This document shows, piece after piece, positions 53,705 to 62,886 of a stretch of 64,000 bases of DNA; position 1 is the first letter of the stretch, and each line of letters starts with the position of its first letter. Both the position numbers and the translations under genes were made by a program. The notes under the pieces were generated by a model that made no database searches, was not told the origin of the DNA, and saw only the letters and a program-made list of their open reading frames with translations. Origin of the DNA: Aureicoccus marinus (GTDB lineage: Bacteria; Bacteroidota; Bacteroidia; Flavobacteriales; Flavobacteriaceae); the NCBI RefSeq assembly GCF_002954325.1, contig NZ_MQVX01000001.1, positions 1,677,205 through 1,741,204 on the forward strand, in the 5' to 3' direction.

Positions 53705-54913
53705 CTAGCGAATCTTAAGGGTTACTACACTGACAATGGCCAGCAGTATGCCCACAATCCAAAACCGGGTTACGATTTTGCTTTCGTGAAAGCCTTTCTT
53801 CTGAAAATGATGGTGAAGGGGAGCCATCAAAAAGACCCTCTTCCCTTCCCCAAATCTTCTTTTGGTCTGCTTGAAATAACCTACCTGTATCATTACCGAT
53901 AGGGACTCCGCGAAAAAGATTCCACACAAAATGGGAATCAGTAATTCCTTGCGAACAATGATGGCGATCACGGCAATAACGCCACCAATGGTCAAACTCC
54001 CCGTATCACCCATAAAAACCTGGGCCGGATAAGCGTTGTACCATAAAAATCCAACCAGCGCTCCAACAAAAGCGGCGGTAAAAATTACCAACTCCCCTAC
54101 ATTTGGGATATAGAGGATATCGAGGTAATCCGAAAAGAGGACATTCCCCGAAACCCAAGCGAAGAGGGTCAAGGTGATGACAATTATGGCCGAAGATCCA
54201 GCCGCCAAACCGTCAATTCCATCGGTTAGGTTAGCCCCGTTCGAAACAGCCGTCACGATGATAATAACCGCGGGTATAAAAATGAGCCAAGCGTACTGCT
54301 CCATCTCTGGAGAAATCCAGCTGATCAAGTCTGTATAATCGAGCTCGTTGTTTTTGAAAAAAGGAAGGTTGGTCTTCAATGATTTAGACCCTTCAGCAAC
54401 CACCTCCGTTTGAGCGGAATCTCCTGTTACATTTTCTTTGATGGTCACAGAAGGATGGAAGTACATCACCAGACCCACAACCAGCCCAAGTACAACTTGA
54501 CCAAGAATTTTAAAACGACCCTTGAGCCCCTCTTTATCCTTTTTGAAGGTCTTGATGTAGTCATCGATGAAGCCGATGACACCCATCCACAACATACTGA
54601 CAATCAACAACCAAACATAGATATTCGTTAAATCCCCAAGCAATAAGACGGGAACCAAAGTCGATAGAATAATAATGATCCCACCCATGGTCGGTGTACC
54701 TGCCTTTTCGGCTTGTCCAGCCAATCCCAAATCGCGGATTTGCTCCCCAATTTGTTGTTTACGCAAATAGGTAATGATGTTCTTGCCGTAGACACTACCA
54801 ACCAATAAAGAAATCAATACGGCCAAACCCGCTCGAAAAGACAAGAACTTGAAAAGTCCTGCTCCGGGCAGCTCGTATACGCGTTCCAAATAATCAAAGA
54901 GGTGATACAGCAT
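53705..54913 (-). CDS. mraY: Phospho-N-acetylmuramoyl-pentapeptide-transferase
   Basis: MraY transfers phospho-MurNAc-pentapeptide to undecaprenyl phosphate, making lipid I in the inner membrane. About ten helices. Motifs: [20 protein letters not shown] (about 70-89), [20 protein letters not shown] (catalytic Asp pair, about 115-134), [16 protein letters not shown] (about 228-243) and [16 protein letters not shown] (about 294-309). An insertion of about 60 residues after helix 4 ([16 protein letters not shown] and on) is common in this phylum. 402 residues. It lies two bases after murE. Confidence 0.96.
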   Translation of the reverse strand: MLYHLFDYLERVYELPGAGLFKFLSFRAGLAVLISLLVGSVYGKNIITYLRKQQIGEQIRDLGLAGQAEKAGTPTMGGIIIILSTLVPVLLLGDLTNIYVWLLIVSMLWMGVIGFIDDYIKTFKKDKEGLKGRFKILGQVVLGLVVGLVMYFHPSVTIKENVTGDSAQTEVVAEGSKSLKTNLPFFKNNELDYTDLISWISPEMEQYAWLIFIPAVIIIVTAVSNGANLTDGIDGLAAGSSAIIVITLTLFAWVSGNVLFSDYLDILYIPNVGELVIFTAAFVGALVGFLWYNAYPAQVFMGDTGSLTIGGVIAVIAIIVRKELLIPILCGIFFAESLSVMIQVGYFKQTKRRFGEGKRVFLMAPLHHHFQKKGFHESKIVTRFWIVGILLAIVSVVTLKIR

Positions 54914-54915
54914 AA

Positions 54916-56370
54916 CTAGTTGGATAAGATTTGGATGATTTCTTTGTAGTCATCGAACTCCGTCCGTACGCCTTGAACCTCTTGGTAGGTTTCATGCCCT
55001 TTTCCGGCAACCAAAACAATGTCGCCATCCTGAGCCAAACTGCATGCGGTCTTGATGGCCTCGCGCCGGTCTTCAATCATCAAAACCTTCTTCTTGTTTT
55101 GAATTTCGACACCCGCTTCCATCTGATCCATGATGCTTCTGGGGGGTTCGCTTCGGGGGTTATCCGAAGTAAAAATCACTTTATCACTGAATTCAGAAGC
55201 GATATGACCCATAACCGGACGCTTAGATTGGTCACGATCACCACCACACCCCACTACGGTGATGACGTTTTCATTTCCAGTCCTCAATGCACTGATGGTT
55301 ACCAGCACATTTTTAAGCGCATCCGGTGTATGGGCATAATCAACTATCGCTTGAATTTTCTGGGGTGAAATAAAGTATTGAAAGCGACCATCAACGGTTT
55401 CTAGTTCGCTGATCAATCGCAAGGTTTCTATTTTGTCTAGGCCCAACTGATCGGCGACGGCATAGATCGCCAGCAAGTTGTAGGCATTGAATTGTCCGAT
55501 GAGCTTGCTCCAAAGCTCGTTGTCATCGAGCTTGATCAGCTGCCCGTTAAACTGGCTTTCGAGTACCTGTGCCCGGTAATCCGCATAGCCTTTTAAGGCA
55601 TAGGTAAGCTTGCGAGCTCGGGTGTTTTGCATCATCACCAAGCCGTTTTTGTCATCGGTATTGACCAAAGCGAAAGCGGTTTTCGGCAACTGATCAAAGA
55701 GTCTTTTCTTGGTATCCCGGTAGGCGGCAAAGCTGCCGTGGTAATCCAGGTGATCGTGCGTGAGGTTGGTAAAGACCGCTCCTGCAAAATGCAGACCCTC
55801 AATGCGTTTTTGATCAATTCCATGAGAACTGACTTCCATAAAGCAGAATTCAACTCCTGCTCCACACATCATGCTCAGGTATTTATTGATCGACAGGGGA
55901 TCCGGTGTGGTATGGGTCGCAGGGTATTCCTTTGTACCGACCAACACCTTGATGGTCGATATCAAACCTACCGAATAACCTGCGCTGTGAAAGAGCTCGT
56001 GAAGCAAGGTGGTCGTGGTGGTTTTACCATTGGTACCCGTTACCCCAACCAACTTCAAATTCTTCGATGGATTGTCGTAAAAGTTGGCTGCCATAACAGA
56101 AAGAGCCGTAGCGGAATGCTTGACCTGTACATAAGTCACTCCCTCCACAGTTTGCTCAGGAACTTCTTCACAAACAATCGCACGAGCCCCCAGCTCTAAC
56201 GCTTTACCGATAAAGTCGTGTCCGTCCGAAACCAAGCCACGTACCGCCACAAAGACATCTTGATCTCCGACTCGACGGGAATCAAATTGTACCTCTGCAA
56301 TCTCTACTGCCGTATCACCGGAAACAGCGTCCAGGCTTACACCATACAATATGTCGCGCAGTACTTTCAA
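54916..56370 (-). CDS. murE: UDP-N-acetylmuramoyl-L-alanyl-D-glutamate--2,6-diaminopimelate ligase
   Basis: MurE adds the third residue of the stem peptide. [19 protein letters not shown] (about 108-126) is the ATP loop; [37 protein letters not shown] and [17 protein letters not shown] (about 377-393) are further motifs. [11 protein letters not shown] (about 401-411) contains DNPR, the known determinant for meso-diaminopimelate in place of lysine, so the organism should have DAP-type peptidoglycan. 484 residues. Its start overlaps the transpeptidase gene by four bases. murF is not in this cluster, so it must lie elsewhere. Confidence 0.96.
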   Translation of the reverse strand: MKVLRDILYGVSLDAVSGDTAVEIAEVQFDSRRVGDQDVFVAVRGLVSDGHDFIGKALELGARAIVCEEVPEQTVEGVTYVQVKHSATALSVMAANFYDNPSKNLKLVGVTGTNGKTTTTTLLHELFHSAGYSVGLISTIKVLVGTKEYPATHTTPDPLSINKYLSMMCGAGVEFCFMEVSSHGIDQKRIEGLHFAGAVFTNLTHDHLDYHGSFAAYRDTKKRLFDQLPKTAFALVNTDDKNGLVMMQNTRARKLTYALKGYADYRAQVLESQFNGQLIKLDDNELWSKLIGQFNAYNLLAIYAVADQLGLDKIETLRLISELETVDGRFQYFISPQKIQAIVDYAHTPDALKNVLVTISALRTGNENVITVVGCGGDRDQSKRPVMGHIASEFSDKVIFTSDNPRSEPPRSIMDQMEAGVEIQNKKKVLMIEDRREAIKTACSLAQDGDIVLVAGKGHETYQEVQGVRTEFDDYKEIIQILSN

Positions 56371-58385
56371 GAGAGCTTCAATTCAATTTTTCGGGTTCGA
56401 TCTACCGGTGTACCCGGCTTTACAGACTGTTCTTTTACTTTTCCATGGCCTTTAATCACCACATTTACGCCCAGGTTTTCGAGAAGAGCAAGAGCGTCCA
56501 TCCCACTCATGCCCGTCAAATCCGGGATGCGTTTGAGTTCTTTTTCTGCCATTGCGAAATAGGAGGCGTAGTCATCTTCCATGGCCGGTTCCGAGATTTC
56601 GCCTTCTTCCCACAACAATTCGTCTTGGTAATGGGTACTGATCTTCTCGGCTATCTTTTTGAAAACAGGACCTGCTACATCGGCCCCGTAGTATTTCTTG
56701 CCCTCTTTATTGGGTTTGTGGATCACCACAATACAGGAGTAGCGAGGCGCTTCCGCTGGAAAATAGCCCGCAAATGACGCGATATACTCCAAGTCGTTTT
56801 TATCACCAGTAGTGTAGTTGATTTCACTGGTTCCGGTCTTTCCGGCAATGCTAACCACTTCAGTGCGCATATTCTTCGCTGTTCCGTAGGGCTTCTCGAT
56901 GACATCGCGAAGGAGCTGCTGAGCTACCTTCAAACTGCTGGGGCCGCAAATCTTCTTTTTTAATACGTGCTTTTTGTAGCGCTTGACCAGGCGTCCCTTC
57001 TCTCGCGTTTCGCTAATAAAGCGAGGACGAATAAGCTCGCCGTCATTGGCCACAGCGTTGTAAAAAGCCAAGACTTGTAGAGGCGTCAATTGAATTTCGT
57101 AGCCGTAAGCCATCTGGGCCAAAGTAATACCCGACCACCCCCATTCACCCGGGTAACGCAGGAGAGGTTCCGACTCCCCTTCAATCGGCACCCCTAGAGA
57201 ACTCGTCATTCCCAAACGACCCAGGCGTTTGAGGTACTCTTTGGGTTGGTCCTTAAAGTTCTCGTGAATCAATTGAGCAAAGACGGTGTTTGAAGACACG
57301 GCAAAGCCTCGACCCAGGCTGATTGTTCCGTAACCTCCTCGGTGCGAATCCTCGACGGTCTTCCCGGGAATACGGTATTTTCCTCCGTTAGTATCAAATA
57401 CAGTGCTGCTGTCCGCCACCTGGGATTCCAAGGCAATAAGCAAGGAGGCCAGCTTGGCCGTTGATCCAATATCGTAGCGCTCCCAAACCGCGTAATTTCT
57501 TTTCTTCTCTGTATAATCCTTGCGGTACTCGTCCCAACCGAGGTTGGCTATGGCTTTAACCTCTCCGGTTTGGACTTCCATCAGGATTGCGGTACCGTGT
57601 TCTGCATTTTTGGCCACCAGCTGCTCCTTCAAGGCATGGTGAACAATGTCTTGCATATGCATGTTGAGGGTTGTGACAACGTCCTTCCCCTCTTGTAATT
57701 CTACCACATACTCCGACCCAACAGGCTTCCAGAGTTTATTCGAAATTTTTTGTTTTAGGCGGCGTCCTTCAACCCCTTCCAGGTAATCCCGACCCAAAGT
57801 TCCATCCAGTCCGACGCGGATATAGGTCCCATCATCGTTGCGAATCTCTTTTCCGATCGTTCGCTCTGCCAGGGGATTCATAGGATATACCCGCTCTACC
57901 CGTGGCTCAAACTTAAATCCACCCTGCATCCCTTTATTCAGTAGCGGAAAAGTTTTGAAACGCTCATACATCTGGTGATCGACATTGAGCATGAGAACTT
58001 CGTGCTGATCATTGCGGGCCCGGGCTTTGCGAAACTGCATGACCAATTTGTCAGCGGATTGCCCGGTCACCTTGGCAATGGAATCACAGAGTGGTCCAAT
58101 ATTGTCATTAAAGAAAGAAGCCGGCTTAGGATTCACCGGATCAAAAAACAGATCGTATTTATTGACTGAAGCCGCCAAGACATGACCGTCTTCCGAGAAC
58201 AGGTCTCCACGGTTTGGCTGCACTTTGACCACAGACCGGATACGGCTTTCTGGAATCTTACCGAGTTCCTCTTTGGGAATCATCTGGATCTCCATCAACC
58301 GCACGATGATGGTCATGGAGAAGAGCAAAAACAGAACTGCCACCAGATAGAGACGCGTATTGATATGTTTTTCGGTTATTGCCAT
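56367..58385 (-). CDS. ftsI: Penicillin-binding protein (FtsI/SpoVD type) with PASTA domain
   Basis: A division transpeptidase of 672 residues. One N-terminal helix (LYLVAVLFLLFSMTIIVRLM, about 12-31), then the dimerisation domain (about 50-240). The transpeptidase domain has the active-site Ser in IGSTAKLASLLIAL (STAK, about 302-305), SSN in FAVSSNTVFAQL (about 357-368) and KTGTS in SIAGKTGTSEINY (about 512-524). A C-terminal PASTA domain (about 612-672, DLTGMSGMDALALLENLG) is present, a feature of SpoVD-like proteins. It crosslinks septal peptidoglycan in partnership with FtsW. It lies 21 bases after ftsL. Confidence 0.95.
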   Translation of the reverse strand: MAITEKHINTRLYLVAVLFLLFSMTIIVRLMEIQMIPKEELGKIPESRIRSVVKVQPNRGDLFSEDGHVLAASVNKYDLFFDPVNPKPASFFNDNIGPLCDSIAKVTGQSADKLVMQFRKARARNDQHEVLMLNVDHQMYERFKTFPLLNKGMQGGFKFEPRVERVYPMNPLAERTIGKEIRNDDGTYIRVGLDGTLGRDYLEGVEGRRLKQKISNKLWKPVGSEYVVELQEGKDVVTTLNMHMQDIVHHALKEQLVAKNAEHGTAILMEVQTGEVKAIANLGWDEYRKDYTEKKRNYAVWERYDIGSTAKLASLLIALESQVADSSTVFDTNGGKYRIPGKTVEDSHRGGYGTISLGRGFAVSSNTVFAQLIHENFKDQPKEYLKRLGRLGMTSSLGVPIEGESEPLLRYPGEWGWSGITLAQMAYGYEIQLTPLQVLAFYNAVANDGELIRPRFISETREKGRLVKRYKKHVLKKKICGPSSLKVAQQLLRDVIEKPYGTAKNMRTEVVSIAGKTGTSEINYTTGDKNDLEYIASFAGYFPAEAPRYSCIVVIHKPNKEGKKYYGADVAGPVFKKIAEKISTHYQDELLWEEGEISEPAMEDDYASYFAMAEKELKRIPDLTGMSGMDALALLENLGVNVVIKGHGKVKEQSVKPGTPVDRTRKIELKLS

Positions 58386-58406
58386 TAAGTGTTCTCTTCG
58401 GCTGGT

Positions 58407-58727
58407 TTAAGGTTGACTTACGATTTGAATCTTGGCCGGCGGTTGCTCTGGGACACCCAATCCAATCGGAGCCAACTCCTCTTTTAATCGGGACTCCAAC
58501 AGCAACTGCTGGATTTCTCTTTTGTGTTTTACTTGTGTGCTTTTTAGGGTTTTGACCTGCTGGGTCAAATCCGCTATGTGATGTACTTTTTTATCGGCTT
58601 GGTGACTGCTGGCAATCATCAAAGCAGCCAAAACAGAAGCGAAGAGCAAGAAGCGCCAGTTCTTGGACGCCTCATCGCTGACCAGGAAATTTCCTTTGAG
58701 TATGTCTAGAAGTCCTTCCTTTACCAT
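58407..58727 (-). CDS. ftsL: FtsL-like division protein
   Basis: A 106-residue bitopic protein. A short cytoplasmic end, one helix (WRFLLFASVLAALMIASS, about 25-42), then a periplasmic coiled coil of heptads (KKVHHIADLTQQVKTLKSTQ and KREIQQLLLESRLKEEL, about 46-90). The sequence is poorly conserved, as is usual for FtsL; the position between rsmH and ftsI and the length and topology are the main evidence. It works with FtsQ and DivIC/FtsB. It overlaps rsmH by seven bases. Confidence 0.85.
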   Translation of the reverse strand: MVKEGLLDILKGNFLVSDEASKNWRFLLFASVLAALMIASSHQADKKVHHIADLTQQVKTLKSTQVKHKREIQQLLLESRLKEELAPIGLGVPEQPPAKIQIVSQP

Positions 58728-59626
58728 GTTGTTCGTTCGGCTATTCTGAGTTTGGCGCTACGCGCCCGGTTATTTTGATTGATCTCGTCCTGGTTAGGGA
58801 CGATGAGCCCTCCTACTTTTTTAAAAGGGACCAGTTGATTTCCGTAGAAATCTTTTTCTGCCTCTCCTTCGAACTTTCCATCCCGGACAAATCGCTTTAC
58901 TAACCGATCTTCTAATGAATGGTAAGAGATCAGCGAAATACGTCCTCCGACTTTCACCAGCTGAGGCAGTTGCTGCAAAAAGGTTTTTAGCACCCCCACC
59001 TCATCATTTACTTCTATTCGGAGCGCCTGAAAAAGCTGAGCCAATTCCTTGTTGACTTTGTGCTTAGGAATACTCCCTTCCAACAACTCCCGGAGTTCCA
59101 GGGTGGTCGAAATAGGCTTTTGGGTTCGAGCCTTGAGCAGCATTCGGGCCAGTTTTGGCGCCTGACGCAATTCTCCATAGTCCCGAAAAACCCGAATCAG
59201 CTCTGCTTCGCTGTATTCATTAACAACATCTGCAGCACTCTGACCTTGGGTCGCATCCATCCGCATATCCAGCTCGCCGTCGAAGCGAGTCGAAAACCCC
59301 CGATCCGGGGTGTCAAACTGGTGAGACGAAACGCCAAAGTCACCTAAGACTCCGTCCACCTGCTGGACGCCATGAAATTTTAAGAACCTATTGATATGCT
59401 TAAAGTTGGCCTGAACCAGCTGAAACCTATCGTCATCTATCATGTTGCGAGCCGCGTCGGCATCTTGATCAAAACCGTAGAGCCTTCCTTCAGGTCCCAG
59501 TCGATCGAGTAAAGCACGGGAGTGTCCTCCCCCACCAAACGTCACATCGACATACACACCCTCCGGCTTGACATCAAGCCCATCCAAGGACTCCGTCAAC
59601 AGTACCGGATGATGATAATCAGACAT
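58721..59626 (-). CDS. rsmH: 16S rRNA (cytosine-1402-N4)-methyltransferase
   Basis: RsmH (MraW) methylates C1402 in the decoding centre of 16S rRNA with S-adenosylmethionine. YVDVTFGGGGHSRALLDRLG (about 25-44) is the SAM-binding loop; DGVLGDFGVSSHQFDTPDRG (about 94-113) and FSTRFDGELDMRMD are diagnostic, as is ISYHSLEDRLVKRFVRDG (about 231-248). I set the start at ATG 59626 (MSDYHHPVLLTESLDG), eight bases into the end of mraZ; the longer frame from 59725 overlaps mraZ almost fully and is not rsmH-like. About 301 residues, intact. Confidence 0.95.
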   Translation of the reverse strand: MSDYHHPVLLTESLDGLDVKPEGVYVDVTFGGGGHSRALLDRLGPEGRLYGFDQDADAARNMIDDDRFQLVQANFKHINRFLKFHGVQQVDGVLGDFGVSSHQFDTPDRGFSTRFDGELDMRMDATQGQSAADVVNEYSEAELIRVFRDYGELRQAPKLARMLLKARTQKPISTTLELRELLEGSIPKHKVNKELAQLFQALRIEVNDEVGVLKTFLQQLPQLVKVGGRISLISYHSLEDRLVKRFVRDGKFEGEAEKDFYGNQLVPFKKVGGLIVPNQDEINQNNRARSAKLRIAERTTW

Positions 59627-59963
59627 CGTCGGCGAATATCTCTTCCGCCAGGTCAGCGTAATTGTTTTGACCCTCAAGAAGAATGGATTCGTACTTGCTT
59701 TTGTCCCAAATCTCAATTCGGTCAATGGCCGAACTGAGCACTACTTCTTTGGTGATTCCAGCGAACGCAACAAGGTTCTTTGGAATCTGCAAGCGACCAT
59801 TCTCTTCGATGGTTACCACCTGTGTGCCCGCAACAAAATTTCTTAAGAACGCATCATACTTGCGGTGCACCCTGCTCTTAGCACGTACTCTTTTGACTAA
59901 TTCATCGTACTCTTCGCGGGGATACAACTCGAGACATTGCTGAAAAACGGATCGCTTAATCAC
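59619..59963 (-). CDS. mraZ: Transcriptional regulator MraZ, C-terminal part (frameshifted gene)
   Basis: MraZ is an AbrB-fold repressor of the division/cell-wall operon. This frame holds most of it: IKRSVFQQCLELYPREEYDE, VAGTQVVTIEENGRLQIPKN and KEVVLSSAIDRIEIWDKSKY, the second SpoVT/AbrB-like unit. GTG 59963 is not a real start: it is the Val of FVIKRSVFQQ. It joins the first piece if one T is added (plus 59965-59966), reading EKGFVIKRS. The full gene is 59619-60070, about 150 residues. It overlaps rsmH by eight bases. Confidence 0.82.
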   Translation of the reverse strand: MIKRSVFQQCLELYPREEYDELVKRVRAKSRVHRKYDAFLRNFVAGTQVVTIEENGRLQIPKNLVAFAGITKEVVLSSAIDRIEIWDKSKYESILLEGQNNYADLAEEIFADDV

Positions 59964-60070
59964 GAACCTTTTTCGAGCACAGGCAACAACTGGGTCTTTA
60001 ATCCCACGGGAAGAGATACCCTTCCCTTGGCATCGGCCTTGCAGTCGTATTGCCCGATCAAATTGGTCAT
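59960..60070 (-). CDS. mraZ: Transcriptional regulator MraZ, N-terminal part (frameshifted gene)
   Basis: ATG 60070 opens MTNLIGQYDCKADAKGRVSL, then PVGLKTQLLPVLEKG and a premature TGA at 59960. MTNLIGxYxCKxDAKGRxxLP is the typical beginning of Bacteroidota MraZ, including the first AbrB-like strand turn DAKGR that contacts DNA. The frame is lost in KG(F)VIKRS at 59965-59966, where one T is missing. The piece is 36 codons and follows the promoter at 60100-60107. It is the true start of the division operon. Confidence 0.8.
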   Translation of the reverse strand: MTNLIGQYDCKADAKGRVSLPVGLKTQLLPVLEKGS

Positions 60071-60099
60071 TGAAAACGTCTTCTTTATGTATGACAACT

Positions 60100-60107
60100 C
60101 AAATATA
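60100..60107 (-). promoter_or_regulatory. mraZ operon promoter -7 element (TATATTTG)
   Basis: The minus strand reads TATATTTG, an exact TAnnTTTG match, 30 bases upstream of the mraZ ATG. The -33 position falls inside the array of GTG boxes at 60121-60153, so a bound regulator would compete with RNA polymerase. Confidence 0.7.
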
Positions 60108-60120
60108 GAAGAATTATTTC

Positions 60121-60153
60121 CACATTTTTCCACAAAAAAACACTTTTATTCAC
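60121..60153 (-). promoter_or_regulatory. Array of four GTG boxes at 10-bp spacing, probable MraZ operator
   Basis: On the minus strand GTG occurs at 60153-60151, 60143-60141, 60133-60131 and 60123-60121, exactly one helical turn apart, with A/T-rich spacers; the last two are GTGGAAA. A fifth GTG lies in register at 60183-60181. MraZ proteins in other bacteria bind repeated TGGG or AAAGTGK-type boxes with this spacing upstream of their own gene. Position over the -33 region fits autorepression. Confidence 0.6.
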
Positions 60154-60269
60154 ATTTTGGATTTTTTCGGTGTATTTCCTCACTTTTTCCCGTAAAACGG
60201 GGTGTTTGTGGAATTTTTCCAAGTCTGGACAGGACTTCAGAAGGGGACTAAGAAGATTTCTGAAATCCC

Positions 60270-60277
60270 TATATTTG
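60270..60277 (+). promoter_or_regulatory. Promoter -7 element (TATATTTG) of the alpha/beta hydrolase gene
   Basis: TATATTTGCGGC matches TAnnTTTG exactly, including the GCG that follows in the rpsO promoter. It is 25 bases before the ATG at 60303. The -33 element is weak. Confidence 0.6.
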
Positions 60278-60302
60278 CGGCTCCGAATCGGGAACTATAT
60301 TC

Positions 60303-61067
60303 ATGGAAGAGCAGCTCATCGAAGAAGGGAAATACCGCTACATTGAAGTAGGACAGGGCACCCCCGTTATCATTCTCCACGGCCTTATGGGCGGCTTGAG
60401 TAATTTTCAAGGGGTTACCAGCCATTTTCCAGACTTGGGATACCAGGTACTCGTACCCGAACTCCCGATCTACGACATGCCTATGCTCAAAACCACCGTT
60501 AAAAACTTTGCGAAGTTTTTGGCAGAGTTCATCGAGTACAAAGGGCTGGATAAGGTGATCCTTTTGGGCAACTCCCTGGGAGGTCACATCGGATTACTGC
60601 ATACCAAGATGTTCCCTGAAAAGGCGAAAGCTCTTGTCATAACAGGAAGTTCAGGGCTTTACGAAAGTGCCATGGGTGACGGTTATCCCAAACGTGGTGA
60701 CTACGAATTCATCAAGAAAAAAGCCCAGGACGTATTTTACGATCCGGAGATCGCGACCAAAGAAATCGTCGACGACGTATACGCCACCATCAACGACCGC
60801 AAGAAGCTAATCAAAACCTTGGCTATTGCAAAGAGTGCTATTCGCCACAATATGGCCAAGGACCTACCAGACATGCATACGCCTACCTGTATTATCTGGG
60901 GAGAGAACGACACCGTGACTCCACCCAATGTGGCGGAAGAATTTCACCAACTTCTACCGGACTCCAACTTGTTCTGGATAGAAAAATGCGGACACGCCCC
61001 TATGATGGAGCACCCTGACCGCTTCAACGAAATCCTGGAATCCTGGCTAAAAGACCGTCAGTTCTAG
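60303..61067 (+). CDS. Alpha/beta hydrolase
   Basis: A 254-residue serine hydrolase. The oxyanion region is IILHGLMGGLSNFQG (about 23-37), the nucleophile elbow is LLGNSLGGHIGLLHT (about 87-101, Ser91), the acidic residue is in IIWGENDTVTPPNVA (about 201-215, Asp), and the His in IEKCGHAPMMEHPDRF (about 230-245). It has a small lid. The closest types are haloperoxidase or esterase-like hydrolases with unknown substrate. In flavobacteria such a gene often accompanies engB and the division cluster; here it lies between them and is divergent from mraZ. No signal peptide. Confidence 0.9.
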   Translation: MEEQLIEEGKYRYIEVGQGTPVIILHGLMGGLSNFQGVTSHFPDLGYQVLVPELPIYDMPMLKTTVKNFAKFLAEFIEYKGLDKVILLGNSLGGHIGLLHTKMFPEKAKALVITGSSGLYESAMGDGYPKRGDYEFIKKKAQDVFYDPEIATKEIVDDVYATINDRKKLIKTLAIAKSAIRHNMAKDLPDMHTPTCIIWGENDTVTPPNVAEEFHQLLPDSNLFWIEKCGHAPMMEHPDRFNEILESWLKDRQF

Positions 61068-61110
61068 ATCCTTTTTCTAATTTAATTACCTAATTCTAGA
61101 GTACCCGCCC

Positions 61111-61719
61111 ATGGACGTTCGTCATGCTGAATTTGTTATGAGCAATACCGAGGTGGCCAAATGCCCCAAGGAACCTCTGCCTGAATACGCCTTTATCGGG
61201 CGGTCGAATGTAGGCAAGTCTTCGCTCATCAATATGCTGACCAACAAAAAGCACCTGGCCAAGACCTCATCGCGTCCGGGTAAAACCCAGTTGATCAACC
61301 ACTTTAAAATTAACCAGAGTTGGTTTTTGGTGGATCTTCCAGGCTACGGATATGCCCGGGTTTCCAAAAAACAGCGCAAGACCTTTCAAACCTATATTAC
61401 GGATTACTTCAAAAAACGAAAGCAACTCGTCTGCGCTTTTGTTTTGATTGATATCCGACACGAAGCACAACCGATTGACCTGGAGTTTATGGAGTGGTTA
61501 GGACAGGAAGGCATCCCTTTTGCCATCATTTTCACCAAAGCGGATAAACTCAAACCTCAGGCACTTGAAAATCAGGTTCAGGATTACCTCAATGGATTGT
61601 TGGAAGGTGCATGGGAAGAGGTTCCTCCACATTTTACCACCTCCGCAGCCAACCGCTTAGGCAAGGAAGAAGTACTGAACTACATCCACCAGATCAACAC
61701 CCAATTGCCAAAAGGGTAA
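61111..61719 (+). CDS. engB: Ribosome biogenesis GTP-binding protein YihA/YsxC
   Basis: A 202-residue TRAFAC GTPase needed for late assembly of the 50S subunit. G1 is FIGRSNVGKSSLINML (about 28-43); G2 lies around SSRPGKTQLINHF (with T in KT); G3 is VDLPGYGYARVSK (about 74-86); G4 is FTKADKL (about 144-150); G5 is TTSAAN. The start at ATG 61111 (MDVRHAEFVMSNTE) matches relatives. It lies 43 bases downstream of the hydrolase gene and is probably cotranscribed with it. Confidence 0.95.
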   Translation: MDVRHAEFVMSNTEVAKCPKEPLPEYAFIGRSNVGKSSLINMLTNKKHLAKTSSRPGKTQLINHFKINQSWFLVDLPGYGYARVSKKQRKTFQTYITDYFKKRKQLVCAFVLIDIRHEAQPIDLEFMEWLGQEGIPFAIIFTKADKLKPQALENQVQDYLNGLLEGAWEEVPPHFTTSAANRLGKEEVLNYIHQINTQLPKG

Positions 61720-61737
61720 ACAAACTGCGGCAAGAAA

Positions 61738-62886
61738 TTGTACCTTAGAAGGCAATCAACCTGGCCATTGTCTTTACAAAATACCCTTATCGCCATCTTA
61801 CTCAGCATTGGAGCCGTTCAAGGACTGGTCTACGGCATTCGACTGCTGCGTAAAGAAGAACGTCCCAAGACCGCCAACCAACTGTTGGCCTGCATCCTTT
61901 TCTTCCTTTCTTACCGCCTTTTGATTCAAGTCTTACGTCTATTTGGTTTGGGGCACTACGACACCTGGTACTACTTTATGATTGACATGGGCTGGATCAA
62001 TGCTCCCCTGCTCTACTTTTACGTTCGTGCTCAGGTCGAAAACAATTTTAAGTGGAAAAAGAAGCACCTGCTGCACCTGATTCCGTTTGTGTTACAGGTC
62101 AGCATCAGCATTTTTGTTCGCTTACAAAACCTCTACTGGGACGGCACCAAAGACAGCCTGAGTACTATGGGCTACTACGGCTATGCCATTTGGATGAACA
62201 TGCCCACCAATTACGTGATCGCCTCCCTGTTGATCGTCATTTACACGACGATTGCTCTTGGCTTGATTAAAGAAAAAGAAGAGCACACCGACCCCGCTCT
62301 TAAAAAATGGCTAACCCAGATGATGCGCAGCTTTCAGATTTACTTTGCGCTCGTTTTAGGGACTTTACTCGTGGACTTCTTGCTCTTTGAAGATGCCCAG
62401 TTCATGTCTTATTTCTACTTCACCCAATTTTTCTACTTCCCTTTCTTTATTGGTATGGCCGGACTCATTTATTGGCTTGGGTTTTCTGGCTACCACAAAA
62501 ATTTCAAAAACACTAGTCGAAAATCCCTGAAAGAAGGAGAAGAAGCCCAACTGAAACGGCTTGCCGAAAAGCTTCATGTGGCCATGCAGAAGGAACAGCT
62601 TTATAAAGACCCGGAACTTTCCCTAAACAATCTGGCCGATAAACTAGAGGTCAAACCTTACCTCCTAAGCCGCTGTTTTAGTCACGTCCTCCAACTAAAG
62701 TTCAACGACTACATCAACCAACTTCGCGCCGAGCAGATCAAACGGCTGGCAAGCCTACCCGAAAACAGCAAATACACCCTGCTCAGCTTGGCTTATGAGG
62801 CTGGATTCAACTCCAAGTCTTCCTTCCAACGGGCCGTCAAAAAACACCTGGGCATTTCTCCCAAAGAACTGCGTAAATCGGAATAG
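61738..62886 (+). CDS. Membrane-bound AraC-family transcriptional regulator
   Basis: A protein of about 382 residues with seven or eight N-terminal helices (from LQNTLIAILLSIGAVQGLVY onward) and a cytoplasmic AraC-type HTH domain at about 290-382: LSLNNLADKLEVKPYLLSRC (first HTH), LKFNDYINQLRAEQIKRL and YTLLSLAYEAGFNSKSSFQR with the conserved second HTH. It probably senses an envelope signal and regulates genes nearby, perhaps the two exported proteins that follow. The start is uncertain: there is no ATG; TTG 61738 is the longest, and TTG 61768 (MSLQNTLIAILL) fits better if the weak -7 element TACCTTAG at 61741 is real. Confidence 0.85.
   Translation: MYLRRQSTWPLSLQNTLIAILLSIGAVQGLVYGIRLLRKEERPKTANQLLACILFFLSYRLLIQVLRLFGLGHYDTWYYFMIDMGWINAPLLYFYVRAQVENNFKWKKKHLLHLIPFVLQVSISIFVRLQNLYWDGTKDSLSTMGYYGYAIWMNMPTNYVIASLLIVIYTTIALGLIKEKEEHTDPALKKWLTQMMRSFQIYFALVLGTLLVDFLLFEDAQFMSYFYFTQFFYFPFFIGMAGLIYWLGFSGYHKNFKNTSRKSLKEGEEAQLKRLAEKLHVAMQKEQLYKDPELSLNNLADKLEVKPYLLSRCFSHVLQLKFNDYINQLRAEQIKRLASLPENSKYTLLSLAYEAGFNSKSSFQRAVKKHLGISPKELRKSE

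Noticed and set aside
9487-59966. Programmed ribosomal frameshifting at the broken genes
   Set aside because: The sites share no X-XXY-YYZ heptamer or other slippery motif, no common downstream structure, and lie in unrelated genes that are not recoded elsewhere. Missing bases in short homopolymers explain all but one.
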